Source: Hydractinia symbiolongicarpus
Lineage: Eukaryota > Cnidaria > Hydrozoa > Anthoathecata > Hydractiniidae
Direction of reading: 5' to 3'
Assembly: GCF_029227915.1 (NCBI RefSeq)
Contig: NC_079884.1
Location: 14,882,001-14,946,000 of the forward strand
Length of the DNA stretch: 64,000 bases
Below, piece by piece: positions 11,721 to 20,927 of the stretch; within the stretch, counting starts at the first letter, position 1, and each line of letters starts with the position of its first letter. A program made the position numbers and the translations under genes. The notes below the pieces were generated by a model, which did not search any database, had not been told where the DNA came from, and saw only the letters and a program-made list of their open reading frames with translations.

Positions 11721-14700
11721 ATGAGTTGGTTTAAGAATGCAATCAGCAAACTATATAGCACCGTGTCGGCACCAGTTTGCAAACAAATTTCGGGAGGTAC
11801 AACGCTTCACGACGAGATCGAACAGGAGGCAAGGGAGGACTACGCGGAGGATATTCAGGTCCCTGAGGATGATATCCAGATGCTGGAAGACGGAAATAGG
11901 ATCAAGGCATGGCGGTTTAACAAGGATTTGAACCAACCTCTAAAGGATCCGATTATGCAAAAAATTACGTCACATGTGGACATGCGTGTTAAGATCGTAT
12001 ATAGTTTTAGCTGTGACATTTACAAGGGTGGAGGTGGTGTGTCTGATTACCACAAAACTAAGAGCTCCAGGTCGCTGTCAAGTATAGTGGAAATCGATGC
12101 GTCCATTGAAGAATGCGAGATGAAGCGTCTTGATCTGGAGGATGGCGAGTTTTGGACCAAGGCTTATTTACCACCCATTAGGACCACCGAGACATATGAA
12201 GGGAAAATTGTCTTTGGTCATGTACAGATCAAGGTAATGAGCACGCGTGAACCTCTTCTGGGATGCGGCCCTCTCTCGGATTGATAGCGAAATAAGAGGT
12301 GCATCTACGCCATGGATAGCAAAGATGCCAGAACGCACAACTTATGCTTTTGGAGATGTCTCGCAATAAGAGAGAGGGCCAACGTAGTACGGGGAACAGA
12401 ACATTTAACAAAAACAGCCCTCCCTTTAGCTCGAAATTACTAAGAGGACCCTAAGCTCAAAGATGTGAGACCCACAAGGTTGGTGGATTTGGAGGGAGTT
12501 GCCAAACAATTCAACGTCAACATTAGAGTCTTTGAGCCCAAGACAAACTCAGAGAAAGCACCATGGCGACTCGTCTATGGTCAAAAGCAGTACAAAAAAG
12601 GTTTAGGCACTATCAATCTTGGTATGCCAGACAGGCACTGTTTCTACATCAAGGATTTGGAAGTGCTAGCCCAACACTGGGAATGTGAGGTATGTGGCTA
12701 CGTGTTTAACAAGGTTTGCAACCTGTCAAGGCATAAGAGGAACGAATGCGAGGGCGTCCAGACGACGATTATTTACAAGGGCGGGAAGGTGAAACGTATG
12801 CTGAGGTCTTTTACGATGAGGGTTTTAGCTACGATGCATCAAAAAGGGTGGAATACATGGCAAAGGCATATCCATCACGCGCTATGTAGTCATGGAGGAG
12901 AACGGGTTATATGTGAGGGTAAAAGGGAGTGGAAAGTTGATGGATATGAGCCTATCACAAGGACTGTCTATGAATACAACGGTTGCAAATGGCATGGGTG
13001 TCCCTGTCAGCCTGAGAGAACCGACGTGGACAAGACTCTGTGCAGTGCAACCCTGTCTAAGGAAAGGATGATATGGGAAAAGGGTTACAACCTCGTCACG
13101 ACCTGAGAATGTGAGAAACCACCCAAAATCAAGAGGTACTTTACGAAAGAATTCGGGCCCCACCCCCACTACATTGTGTTTGATTTCGAGGCCCTCCTAG
13201 CACCTTTAAACTACCAGCAAACATCTGATTAACATACCTCTTGAGACATGTTCCTGTAAGTGTTTGTATTGCCGATAGTTTGAATAGCCACGCAACGTTC
13301 ATTGAGCACAAGGATCCCAAGGTCTTGGTTAAACAGTTTGTGGAGCAGCTGGAAAAGAGGTATGCCCTCATTGTGGAAGAGGTCGAGAGAATGTACCCCA
13401 GGGCTGACGATTTCGACATGCTCTCCAAAAAAGGCCGGAAGTTGTGGAATGAGTGGGTAAATCAAGTAGCTATAATTGGGTTTAACAGCGGCAAATATGA
13501 TATAAACTTGATCAAGCGGTATTTTGTCAAAGAGATCACGCAAAGCTCTAAAATCAGGGTGGCTAAGAAAGACAACGACTATATGTTCCTCGTCACCTCA
13601 AGGTTTAAATTTATCGACATTAAGAATTTCCTTGCTCCTGGACTGAGCTATGCCGGTTGGTGCAAATCGTTGGAATGTAAGCTCAAGAAGCTTGTGTTTC
13701 CATATGAGTAGCTAACGAGCCACGACAAGTTGAACCATGTTGGGCCTGTTGCGTACGAGGACTTCCATAGCCGGCTAAGTGGGAAAACATACATCTCCCA
13801 AGGGGTACGAAACATTCCGCGCTGAGTTTTACAATTGAGGCTGCATCACCACGATGGACTGGTTGCGCGAGTACAATCTAGCTGATGTGGAACCGTTCAT
13901 TAAAGCCGTGGATAACACAAGGTTGCAGTACTACGCCGACGAGATAGACATTTTGAAGGATGCGGTAAGTATCCCAGGTGTATCAATGCGGTGAGTTCTG
14001 AACAAATCCCTACGGTTGAACCCCAAGCTAGAGCTACACGCTCCGGGAGACCCCCTGCAGGCAAAGGAATGAGTTATCTTGCTACACCAAGAGTTGTAAG
14101 AAGGTACAGAAAGCATGTGAAAAATGTACGAGGAATTAGGCCTATGAGCCCTTACGTACGGGGATGGTTGGCAGCCCTGCTATCGTATTCTGTAGATACC
14201 ACGAACGAGATGTGACGGGTATCAGATCCCACGTGTATAAGAACCCCCACAAGTGCAAGACCATTCTTGGGTACGACGAAAACATGCTCTACCCGAGTAC
14301 CTTGATGCAAGACTTTCCTTGTGGGAAGGAAGAGCTGATCAAAGTGGCTACACCGACATCAGCACATAACTTACAGCTACTGACGCGAGGTGTACGAGAT
14401 GGAACCTTCTTTGGATTTACCCAAGTTAATATCGAGGTACCTGAGAATCTGCGTGACAAATTCAGCGAAATGGCCCTGCTGTTTGTCATCAAGGAGATAC
14501 CTGGCGATCAAATCCCCAAGCACATGCATGAGTACCTGAAAACTACAGGTTGCAAGCGTGTTCCGGGTACATGCAAGCTTTTGGGGTTGCTAAAGGCTGA
14601 AAAGATCCTACTGTATACACCTGTGCTGAATTGGTACCTTGACCATGGGCTGAAAGTGACAGCTTTTTACCAATTTCTCAAGTAGACTCGAGGTAGGCCA

Positions 14701-15470
14701 TTTGCATGGTTTCCGGAAGAGATTGCCGATGCACGACGACAGGCTGATAAAGACCCTGACAAGCGTATTGCGGGGGATACAGCAAAGTTAAAAGGGCACA
14801 GCTTCTACGGCAAGATGATTAAAGACCTAGCGAGGCACACAGATACTACGTTCACAAGGGATGAAAAGGCTGTTGATGCAGCCCTCCGAAAGTCTGTACC
14901 TAGAGGATCTTGAAGAGATCGGAGATGCGTATGAGCTGAGAAAAGGCAAACACAAATGTAGTATCGATAGAGCCTACCAATGCGGTATTGCAGTGTACCA
15001 ACTAGCCGAACTTCGGATGTTGGAATTTTACTCTGATTTTCTCGACAAGTATGTGGATCATCGAGACTTTGAATATATTTACATGGACACTGACAGTGCG
15101 TATTTTGCCATATCTGAGAAAGGGTTAAGAGATGTTGTTCGCTCCGAACTGCTTGACACTTACAACAAAGACGTGAAAAACTGGCTCGTCACCGATAAGT
15201 ACTGAAATTGAACGGGAGGATTTTCAAAGCGGAATTCATTAGGTTTCGGAAGGTACAAAATTTTTGTGTAAGGGCATGTCAAAAAGACAAAATGGTCTGA
15301 CCTGGAGTAGGTACCTGAGTGCGCTGGGGGGTGGTATGGACATGGCCAAGAACGTAGGTTTTCGGGTACATGAGCAGGGTATGATCACGTACGAACAGAA
15401 CAAACTCGGTCTCTCTGCGTTTTATGACAAAAGAGTGGTCACAATGACGGGGTACATACCTCCCCGCTAA
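11721..15470 (+). pseudogene. Polinton DNA polymerase B (family B, protein-primed type), broken
   Basis: One long polymerase gene in at least six frame segments. The N-terminal part (11,721-12,284) is acidic and without a known fold. About 12,285-12,450 continues in another frame. 12,465-13,106 carries a C2H2-like finger (CEVCGYVFNKVCNLSRHKR) and VYEYNGCKWHGC, common in Polinton polymerases. Exonuclease motif I (IVFDFEALL) is near 13,172 and motif II (IIGFNSGKYDINLI) near 13,471. Polymerase motif A (YDENMLYPSTL) is near 14,271, motif B (KLKGHSFYGKMI) near 14,788 and motif C (YMDTDSAYF) near 15,080, each holding its key residues. The C-terminal part ends at 15,470. Stops and frameshifts near 12,283, 13,104, 13,210, 13,709, 14,685 and 15,203 rule out expression. 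The usual product replicates the element from a protein primer. Confidence 0.8.
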
Positions 15471-15555
15471 TGTTGAAAGCATTTTTGAATAACAAGGTTT
15501 TCTAAAAGCTGTCCAAAGTTTTTTTAAAGGTAGTACTTTACAAAACAAAAACAAT

Positions 15556-16063
15556 ATGGAGGGGACCAGGAAATGCACAAAATGTAAGCAGGCTTTACCA
15601 CTATACAACTTCAAGGTGACCCAACGTAACGGACAACAAACAAGGCTATGCATCAAATGCCTTGATATCAGCAAAGGCCTCCAGAGGGCGTACCAAATGC
15701 CCGCACAAAAAACGAAGACACCAATGTCCAACATGCGATCGCCCTGGGTATCTGCATAAGCTAATTTTGGTTAGGATTCATCATGCCTTAAATTATGATA
15801 CAGAGATTGCCTCCACAGAATATCTGGGGTGTGATATTGTAACATTCATGAAGCACATCCAGACCCAATTTAAAGGCGGTATAAACTGGGAAAACCGAAG
15901 GCAGTGGCAGTTTGATCACAAGGTGCCACTAAAGTATAGGAGAACGGGGTATACCCTAGCGATGAGGTGCAAATTGCAAGACTACACTACACCAACATGC
16001 AACCTATGTGGGTTGCAGATAATCAAACGAAAGGTCATCGATATATCTCTGAGTAGAATGTAG
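15556..16063 (+). pseudogene. Zinc-finger HNH-like nuclease, frameshifted
   Basis: The first frame starts at an ATG at 15,556 and reads CTKCKQALPLYNF and then CIKCLD, two Cys-x2-Cys knuckles as in many HNH-associated zinc ribbons. Near 15,670 the reading passes to another frame that carries CPTCDRPGY, YLGCDIVTFMKHIQTQF and WQFDHKVPL, where Asp-His fits the catalytic centre of HNH nucleases. It ends at 16,063 with a further Cys pair. One frameshift separates the halves. The gene sits between polymerase and ATPase, suggesting a role in replication or homing, but that is inference. Confidence 0.5.
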
Positions 16064-16182
16064 TCCAGCGCGGCTGATCAAACACACTTGCTATAAATGG
16101 AAGTGTGCTTGTATATCGCTGTAATGCTACCGTTGCCCTGATCGCGTTTTGTTTTTTTCGCTACAAAAAGTTGCTAATAAAG

Positions 16183-16469
16183 ATGACAGAACTTGCACAA
16201 GTATTCTACACAGCTGCAGATCCTTTTGAACATGTTGAAAAGCCCACAAATAAACGCCAAGCTTTGAAGGAAGCCCTACGCAGAGATATATCAAAGTACT
16301 ACGGTACCTAGAGGGCAAACTATCATTTGATCCTATCCCCCTCGTATACAAGACCACATACTGCCCCGTTTGTACGGGTTCTTTGGTCAATAACCACAGC
16401 GGCGCGTGGGTTTGTATCAAATGCCTTTCCACTATCCCTAAAATACATAAGAAAAAAGGGTTTCAATAA
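16183..16469 (+). pseudogene. Small zinc-ribbon protein of the Polinton, frameshifted
   Basis: An ATG at 16,183 opens a 42-codon frame (MTELAQVFYTAADPFEHVE) that stops at 16,311. A second frame takes over at the same place and runs to TAA at 16,467-16,469 with YCPVCTGSL and WVCIKCLSTI, a Cys-x2-Cys / Cys-x2-Cys ribbon. One frameshift therefore splits a protein of about 95 residues. The next ATG, of the ATPase, lies 3 nt after the stop. The function is unknown; zinc ribbons of this size are often transcription- or replication-linked. Confidence 0.45.
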
Positions 16470-16471
16470 AC

Positions 16472-16930
16472 ATGCTAGATGTGGTCCTTCAACCTCACAC
16501 AGCAATCTTTACAGGCCCGACATCCTGCGGCAAGACGCAACTTGCTTTGGACCTGCTTGAAAATGAATATAAAAAACACTATCACAATATCGTAATACTG
16601 TGCCGACTATAAAATGGAATGCCACCTACGTTAAGAGAGTCTCACTCTGGAAGGACGAATATGTGTTTCTGATAGATCAACTTTTTGAATAGATTCAGAA
16701 ATTATCATCATTGTTGGCGGGTGAAGAGAGTTCATAGTTTATGGCTCCTAACGCAGTCTTACACTGCCTTACCAAAACATTTGAGAAGGCAGAAGAAACA
16801 GCTCTTCCTCTGGTACCCTCATGAAAGATCGGACATGAAATGATAGACGACGAGACGAACATGATCTTTGATTGGGACGATATAAAGGGTGAGTTGAAAA
16901 ATCCAAACATGCATGCCTGTATGTGAGATT
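16472..16930 (+). pseudogene. Packaging ATPase (A32/FtsK-like), broken
   Basis: The ATG at 16,472 opens a frame with a clear P-loop, IFTGPTSCGKTQLALDLL, at residues 13-30. This Gly-Pro-Thr-Ser-Cys-Gly-Lys-Thr form is typical of the genome-packaging ATPases of Polintons and related DNA viruses. The frame stops after 46 codons. A neighbouring frame continues with WNATYVKRVSLWKDEYVFLI to 16,692, and further short conserved-looking pieces follow to about 16,930. There are several frameshifts and stops, and no intact Walker B is left. The normal product loads DNA into capsids. Confidence 0.65.
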
Positions 16931-17040
16931 GGAGCACCCTAAGACTTGGACAATTATCGAGTGAAAGCCTCCGCCAAACATTGCTATATTAGAACTGTCG
17001 TCGCAACTTACGTTTAACACAGATCGTTGATATTTGTGAC

Positions 17041-17428
17041 ATGTTTTCAGATATTGAGACCACGCCACACGCTAACCTTATGGGGGGAGGGGGTCTCAAC
17101 CCACGACTAAAGGATAATCAAAATAGCCATGATTTATTCGTCACATTGGATGGTGCCCTGGAGCAGTCGGAGCAGAAAGCAGAAAGCTGTAGGGGTCATC
17201 AAATGGCTTGCCCGGGCAGGTGTCAACAAATTACAAGATGAACTTGAGCATCATCGAGCCCTCAAGGATAGAGATATTGACATCGCCATTCTCTAGGATG
17301 ATCAAGACGATAGAGACAAACAGCTCATGGTGTTGTGGTATGAAATTGAGCAGCTCCAGGAACAAGTAGAAACACTTCAGCAACGTACCGTGCCTTACCT
17401 GGAAGACCCCAAAAGGATAACGGCATGA
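17041..17428 (+). pseudogene. Polinton coiled-coil protein, broken
   Basis: A 66-codon frame (17,041-17,241) passes to a second frame that reads VNKLQDELEHHRALKDRDID and later WYEIEQLQEQVETLQQRT, with one TAG at about 17,294. The second half has heptad spacing of Leu, Ile and Val, indicating a coiled coil. The product could be a structural or scaffold protein; no family is recognised. The last codon overlaps the next gene's start by one codon (ATGATG at 17,425). Confidence 0.4.
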
Positions 17429-17559
17429 TGGCGAATTCTATTGTACACTACAACTGGCTCACGGAGCGTGGTTGTATTGAAGTCAACCCAGAGCGTGTGA
17501 GACATTTCAGGCTTGGTGAACACTACACACATGAACGTCTCCTAGAGCTCTGGGAATGA
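17425..17559 (+). CDS. Small Polinton protein, 44 aa
   Basis: An intact frame, from ATGATG at 17,425 to TGA at 17,557-17,559, encoding MMANSIVHYNWLTERGCIEV and ending ERLLELWE. It is one of the few unbroken frames in the element and overlaps the end of the coiled-coil gene, the tight packing expected of a virus-like element. The composition is plausible for a folded small protein with a C-terminal helix. The function is unknown. Confidence 0.4.
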   Translation: MMANSIVHYNWLTERGCIEVNPERVRHFRLGEHYTHERLLELWE

Positions 17560-17564
17560 GTGCT

Positions 17565-17598
17565 TATTTTTTGTGGTTCTTATAAGCCACAAAAAATA
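17565..17598. other. Hairpin between convergent Polinton genes
   Basis: TATTTTTTGTGG and CCACAAAAAATA form perfect 12-bp arms around a 10-base loop. The hairpin lies exactly between the end of the small plus-strand gene (17,559) and the end of the minus-strand integrase (17,635), so it may mark transcript ends for both. That role is inference. Confidence 0.45.
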
Positions 17599-17634
17599 TG
17601 TAATCTACCACTGTTTAACACCCTCTGGAGGTAC

Positions 17635-18600
17635 CTAAATATCTTCAGGTACAAGCATCAACTCTTCTGACACGAAGCTTCCTTCGGGAGCATCTTGTAA
17701 ATAGTACAGCACGCGACTGCCTGCTACAATACGATCCATCCTGTAAGTTTGTCGGCTCCAAAAGGCGTCAGTGGCGAGTCTTTTCGAATTACCATGCTCC
17801 TCTCCCGGTTGTAGCAGATAGAGGTATAAACCATCCTCGGGTAAGGGCCTCTCTTCGGGGTATTGTTGACTTTTCGCGAGCGGGACCTCATCAAGTTTAA
17901 TCGCCCTGTTTGGTTTCATGTTAATCATGGCAGTCTTGCTGTTGTTGAGACTTTTTACGATAGTGTACAGGTGTTTGAGCCATGTACCACTAGTATCCTC
18001 AGGGACCAGCTCCTGTGCATCTTGGGGTTTAAAGAGTCTTTCCACGAGTGCCTTATTGTAAAACTCGACAAAGGCCGTGAAAGTATGGTGGTACTTGGTG
18101 GTGGCCCTCTTGATTTCCACCCCCTTGTCCTCTAACAATTTTGTTACATCTGACTTGAACTCACTACCATTGTCACAATAAAAATTTTGGGGTATCGTAA
18201 AGGTCCTGCTTTATAAATATCCTTCATCATTCCCGCGACCTCGCTGGCTTTTTTTGTGAGCAAAGGCCTCGCCACCTTGTATCTCGAAGCCACGTCGATG
18301 CCTGTGAGAATGTACTTATAGGTGCTACCGCATACCCTATCGTGGGGCATATATAACAGATCAAATCTCGTTGGGCGTTGTAATAGTGAAATGGGGGTAA
18401 TCAATCTTTTTCGGCCCCTTGATATGTTGTAGCCATAGCAGTTGACGAGACAACCAGTGAGTGACCTTCTTTTTGGATAGGCCAGCTTCTGAGGCAATTA
18501 ATTTGATGGCTTTACGTCCAGTTCAGAGATGTTCCAGAGTATAGTAAATTTTACTTAATTTTTCCTCCTCCTTGGTAACAATATGTAGTGCTTTTAACAT
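17635..18600 (-). pseudogene. Retroviral-type (rve) DDE integrase of the Polinton, broken
   Basis: The ATG is at 18,600. The first frame has a TGA after about 27 codons, followed by an HTH-like stretch (IKLIASEAGLSKKKVTHWL). After a further shift the catalytic core starts at 18,497: FDLLYMPHDRV and YILTGIDVASRYKVARPLL hold the first catalytic Asp. The second Asp region lies at the frameshift near 18,150-18,170. From 18,138 the frame is open to the end; the candidate third residue is the Glu in FVEFYNKALVERL (18,010-18,050). The C-terminal part includes YRMDRIVAGSRVLYYL, a small beta module as in chromodomain or SH3-like tails. The protein inserts Polinton DNA into chromosomes; this copy cannot be expressed. 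Confidence 0.7.
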
Positions 18601-18660
18601 GTTTATTATACATGTTAAAAAAGTTTTAAAAATACTTGTATGCTACAAAACCCAGAATTC

Positions 18661-19017
18661 TCAATGATCCAATGACAAAGGTGAGTTCTCCATCTTGTTG
18701 TTTCTTGGAGGGTGTGTAATAATCAGACAGTCGTTATCGTTCGAGGCTATATAGTACTTGTACATATCATCGTCCAGCTTTCTCAAGCTCTTGCCGGTCT
18801 GTATTTGTAATTCCCTTTGTTTGTTGAACCAGTCGAGTTTTGCTTGTCTGTCCCAGACCCATTGCGCTTGGGCGCTCTGTAGAGCCTCCATAGCCTCGTC
18901 ATGTCTTTTTTGTTCTGCCTCGCCATGCCCTGAAAACTTATTGAAGAGGAAGTTGGTCCCGCTGAAAGCCAGAGCGTTAATCGCGGCACCTGCAACAAGA
19001 ACAGGGATAGTTGCCAT
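18661..19017 (-). CDS. Polinton-associated protein of unknown function, 118 aa, intact
   Basis: It starts at ATG 19,017, immediately after the stop of the upstream capsid-like gene (TAA at 19,018-19,020). The N-terminus is a Gly/Ala-rich hydrophobic stretch (MATIPVLVAGAAINALAFSG) that could enter a membrane or bury in a capsid. After it comes a charged helix (about residues 32-75) rich in Glu, Gln, Lys and Trp, predicted to form a coiled coil. Its position behind the capsid-like gene suggests a minor virion component. No family is recognised. Confidence 0.5.
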   Translation of the reverse strand: MATIPVLVAGAAINALAFSGTNFLFNKFSGHGEAEQKRHDEAMEALQSAQAQWVWDRQAKLDWFNKQRELQIQTGKSLRKLDDDMYKYYIASNDNDCLIITHPPRNNKMENSPLSLDH

Positions 19018-19848
19018 TTATTCTTCCATATATTCAACGCTGTGAAACCTACCATCTAAGATGTTTAGCTGGGCATCTTGAAGTAGGTACACGTAACAGC
19101 GAATGTCCCCAGTTCCGTTGGCTTTCTTTGTCATGTGCAACGTGATGCCATTGGGTAACCTTTGCAGTATGACAAGGTCAACCATGAGGGTCTCACGAGC
19201 GCTATGATGTCGAGGTATAGTCAACTCGCGTTAAAAGTCTAAAGGGCGTCTCGCTGCATGGTTCCACTTCCACTATGTGGGGCAAAATGTAGGACAAACT
19301 GCAATCTCTCATATAACCCCGCTTGATAGTACGGTAAGTTCCTTGTTAGTTCGAACATGTTACCGAGGGGGACAGAAAAGGTGTCCCCATAGGCGGCAGC
19401 AATGGCTTTCTCCTCGTCGTTACCTACATGGTCAGTGCCCTTTACCTGTAGGGTCCTGATAGTATTGTCAATAGGTTGATAACCTCTAGAATCAGGGTAT
19501 TCTCCCTATCAAATTTGGACAGCCAGAGATCCTGGTAGACCACGAGGGGTCCATAGTCGCTTATAATTTGAATTTCATTTCCCTTCAGGGTGATACGTAG
19601 GTTTCGCACTAGACTCTTCCCTATGTTGCTGACTTTGGTCCCTGTAAGGACCAGGCTAAACAGTAGCCCGATGCTACCCGGAAATATGACATCATCCTGT
19701 CACAGGTTGGCTACATCAACATAAAGGTCCTCATTCTGATTAATCGTGGAGGGTGCGTGGCTTAACTTGACGCGTGCCTTCTTCCTTTAATACCAAAAAG
19801 CTGTTTCATTTCTGCGTAGGGCTCCAATGTAGTTCCAAATGTACTCAT
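19018..19848 (-). pseudogene. Capsid-like structural protein of the Polinton, broken
   Basis: The start ATG is at 19,848. At least three frames are needed. The second reads INQNEDLYVDVANL, then FPGSIGLLFSLVLTG, NLRITLKGNEIQII and YQDLWLSKFDRE, a run of beta strands and a conserved-looking Tyr-x-Asp-Leu-Trp. The last frame (to 19,018) reads LMVDLVILQRLPNGITLHM and ends in VEYMEE. The strand-rich content, the place in the element and the pairing with a hydrophobic small protein fit a jelly-roll capsid protein. At about 275 codons it is short for a double-jelly-roll major capsid protein, so a minor or shortened capsid protein is possible. Confidence 0.4.
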
Positions 19849-19874
19849 TTATTTAGAATGATTTTTTTAAATAA
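19849..19874. promoter_or_regulatory. 26-bp divergent start region
   Basis: Only 26 bp separate the start codons of the minus-strand capsid-like gene and the plus-strand coiled-coil gene. The gap is T/A-rich (TTATTTAGAATG and TTTTTTTAAATAA). Both promoters must overlap it or lie inside the opposite gene. Function is inferred from layout only. Confidence 0.3.
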
Positions 19875-20758
19875 ATGCCGACTAACCCAGTATTTACACA
19901 TGAGGATGATCTTGAGGATAGGGGTGGGAAAGATGAACAACCTCATGATACTATGCAATCAACGCACAATCTTCCATCAATGCCAGGGACTTCAACGTCA
20001 GAAGAACAGCAGGGACAACAGCAGAGTCAGAAGATATCCGAAGTGCAACTTTTAGAATCAAAGGTTGATGGCCTTTACGCGCATCTTAGGGAGCAGCTGG
20101 GGTCACCTAATGCGGAACATTACGATATGTTTAGGTTGGAAAAAGGAAATCAACTTACTGTTAAAGAACTAGTGCAAGGGGAAATAACCTTACCAGAAAA
20201 AGTGATTACTAATCAAAACGGTTTATTAAAAACTGTTGGCCAGATACGATTAAAATTAGGTAAAGAGCGTACGATAGCCATAGGTTTTAACGACTATACT
20301 ACGCCCAACAAAGGTAGTAAGGAAAGGGCCCAGAACCTCATGAAAAGATTCAATTATATAAAAGAAGAGGTTAGGGAGAACGGTGAAGATACTGAGATGG
20401 ATACCATTATCGAGAACATTGGGGATGCTCTGAATGATACAGAGACCCTGATACAAGAAACTTTACCTGGAGGGCCTGATGAAGGCATCACTGGACCTGA
20501 AAGAAGGGGGCTTAACCTCGAACTTCAAACCATGCGGGTAACTTGAAAAGCTTGAAAAATAAGATGATTCTATAGGACAGTGAAATTGGCAAGGCGGAAG
20601 ACAAGTTAAAAGAACTCGAGAAGAAGAAATCAGGGAAAGACGGAGGGCAATGGAATACCAAATATCTTGAGGATGAAATAACAAAGGTTAAGGGGGAGAT
20701 TGAAAGGCCACACAGGAAGCACACGGCCTACTATCCTCTGACATATACCCCCAGCTGA
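19875..20758 (+). pseudogene. Polinton coiled-coil / acidic protein, broken at 3' end
   Basis: The first 223 codons (19,875-20,546) are open: an acidic, Gln/Ser-rich N-terminus (HEDDLEDRGGKDEQ), then a mixed region (MFRLEKGNQLTVKELVQG, IRLKLGKERTIAIGFNDYTT) and a Glu-rich helix. After TGA at 20,546 neighbouring frames continue with SEIGKAEDKLKELEKKKSG and YLEDEITKVKGEIERPHRK, a strong coiled coil, to about 20,758. A frameshift or stop thus splits a longer protein. No family is known to me; it may be a virion or scaffold protein. Confidence 0.45.
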
Positions 20759-20759
20759 A

Positions 20760-20830
20760 GGTGATCCAGGAAACATTCATGAAAATTGCCAGAGATGACA
20801 CGTCTTTGCTTGAAAAGCTTAAAATTTTTT
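20760..20830 (+). other. Last Polinton-like coding remnant before the retroelement
   Basis: One frame still reads QLKVIQETFMKIARDDTSLL before the sequence turns A/T-rich at about 20,820. The next feature is the R2/R4-like element, so its insertion or a deletion may have removed the rest of the Polinton. Confidence 0.35.
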
Positions 20831-20927
20831 TAAACATTACATTGTTTGTGGTTTGGTATAAGATAAAGTGCAAGAACTTATTACTTTGTTGCATAGAAAT
20901 ATTATTAACTTTTTTAACTTGGTAAAT

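Larger units (their letters stand above)
11600..20830. mobile_element. Degenerate Maverick/Polinton element
   Basis: A compact block, visibly richer in G+C than its surroundings, with closely spaced genes on both strands and no introns. It holds polymerase B, an HNH-like nuclease, a zinc-ribbon protein, a packaging ATPase with Walker A, a retroviral-type integrase, a capsid-like protein and coiled-coil proteins. Polymerase B plus integrase plus A32-like ATPase plus capsid gene defines the Polinton group. Nearly every gene carries frameshifts or stops, so the copy is inactive. I recognise no cysteine protease gene, no terminal inverted repeats and no target duplication. Both ends are therefore approximate and the right end may have been lost at the retroelement junction. 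Confidence 0.75.
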
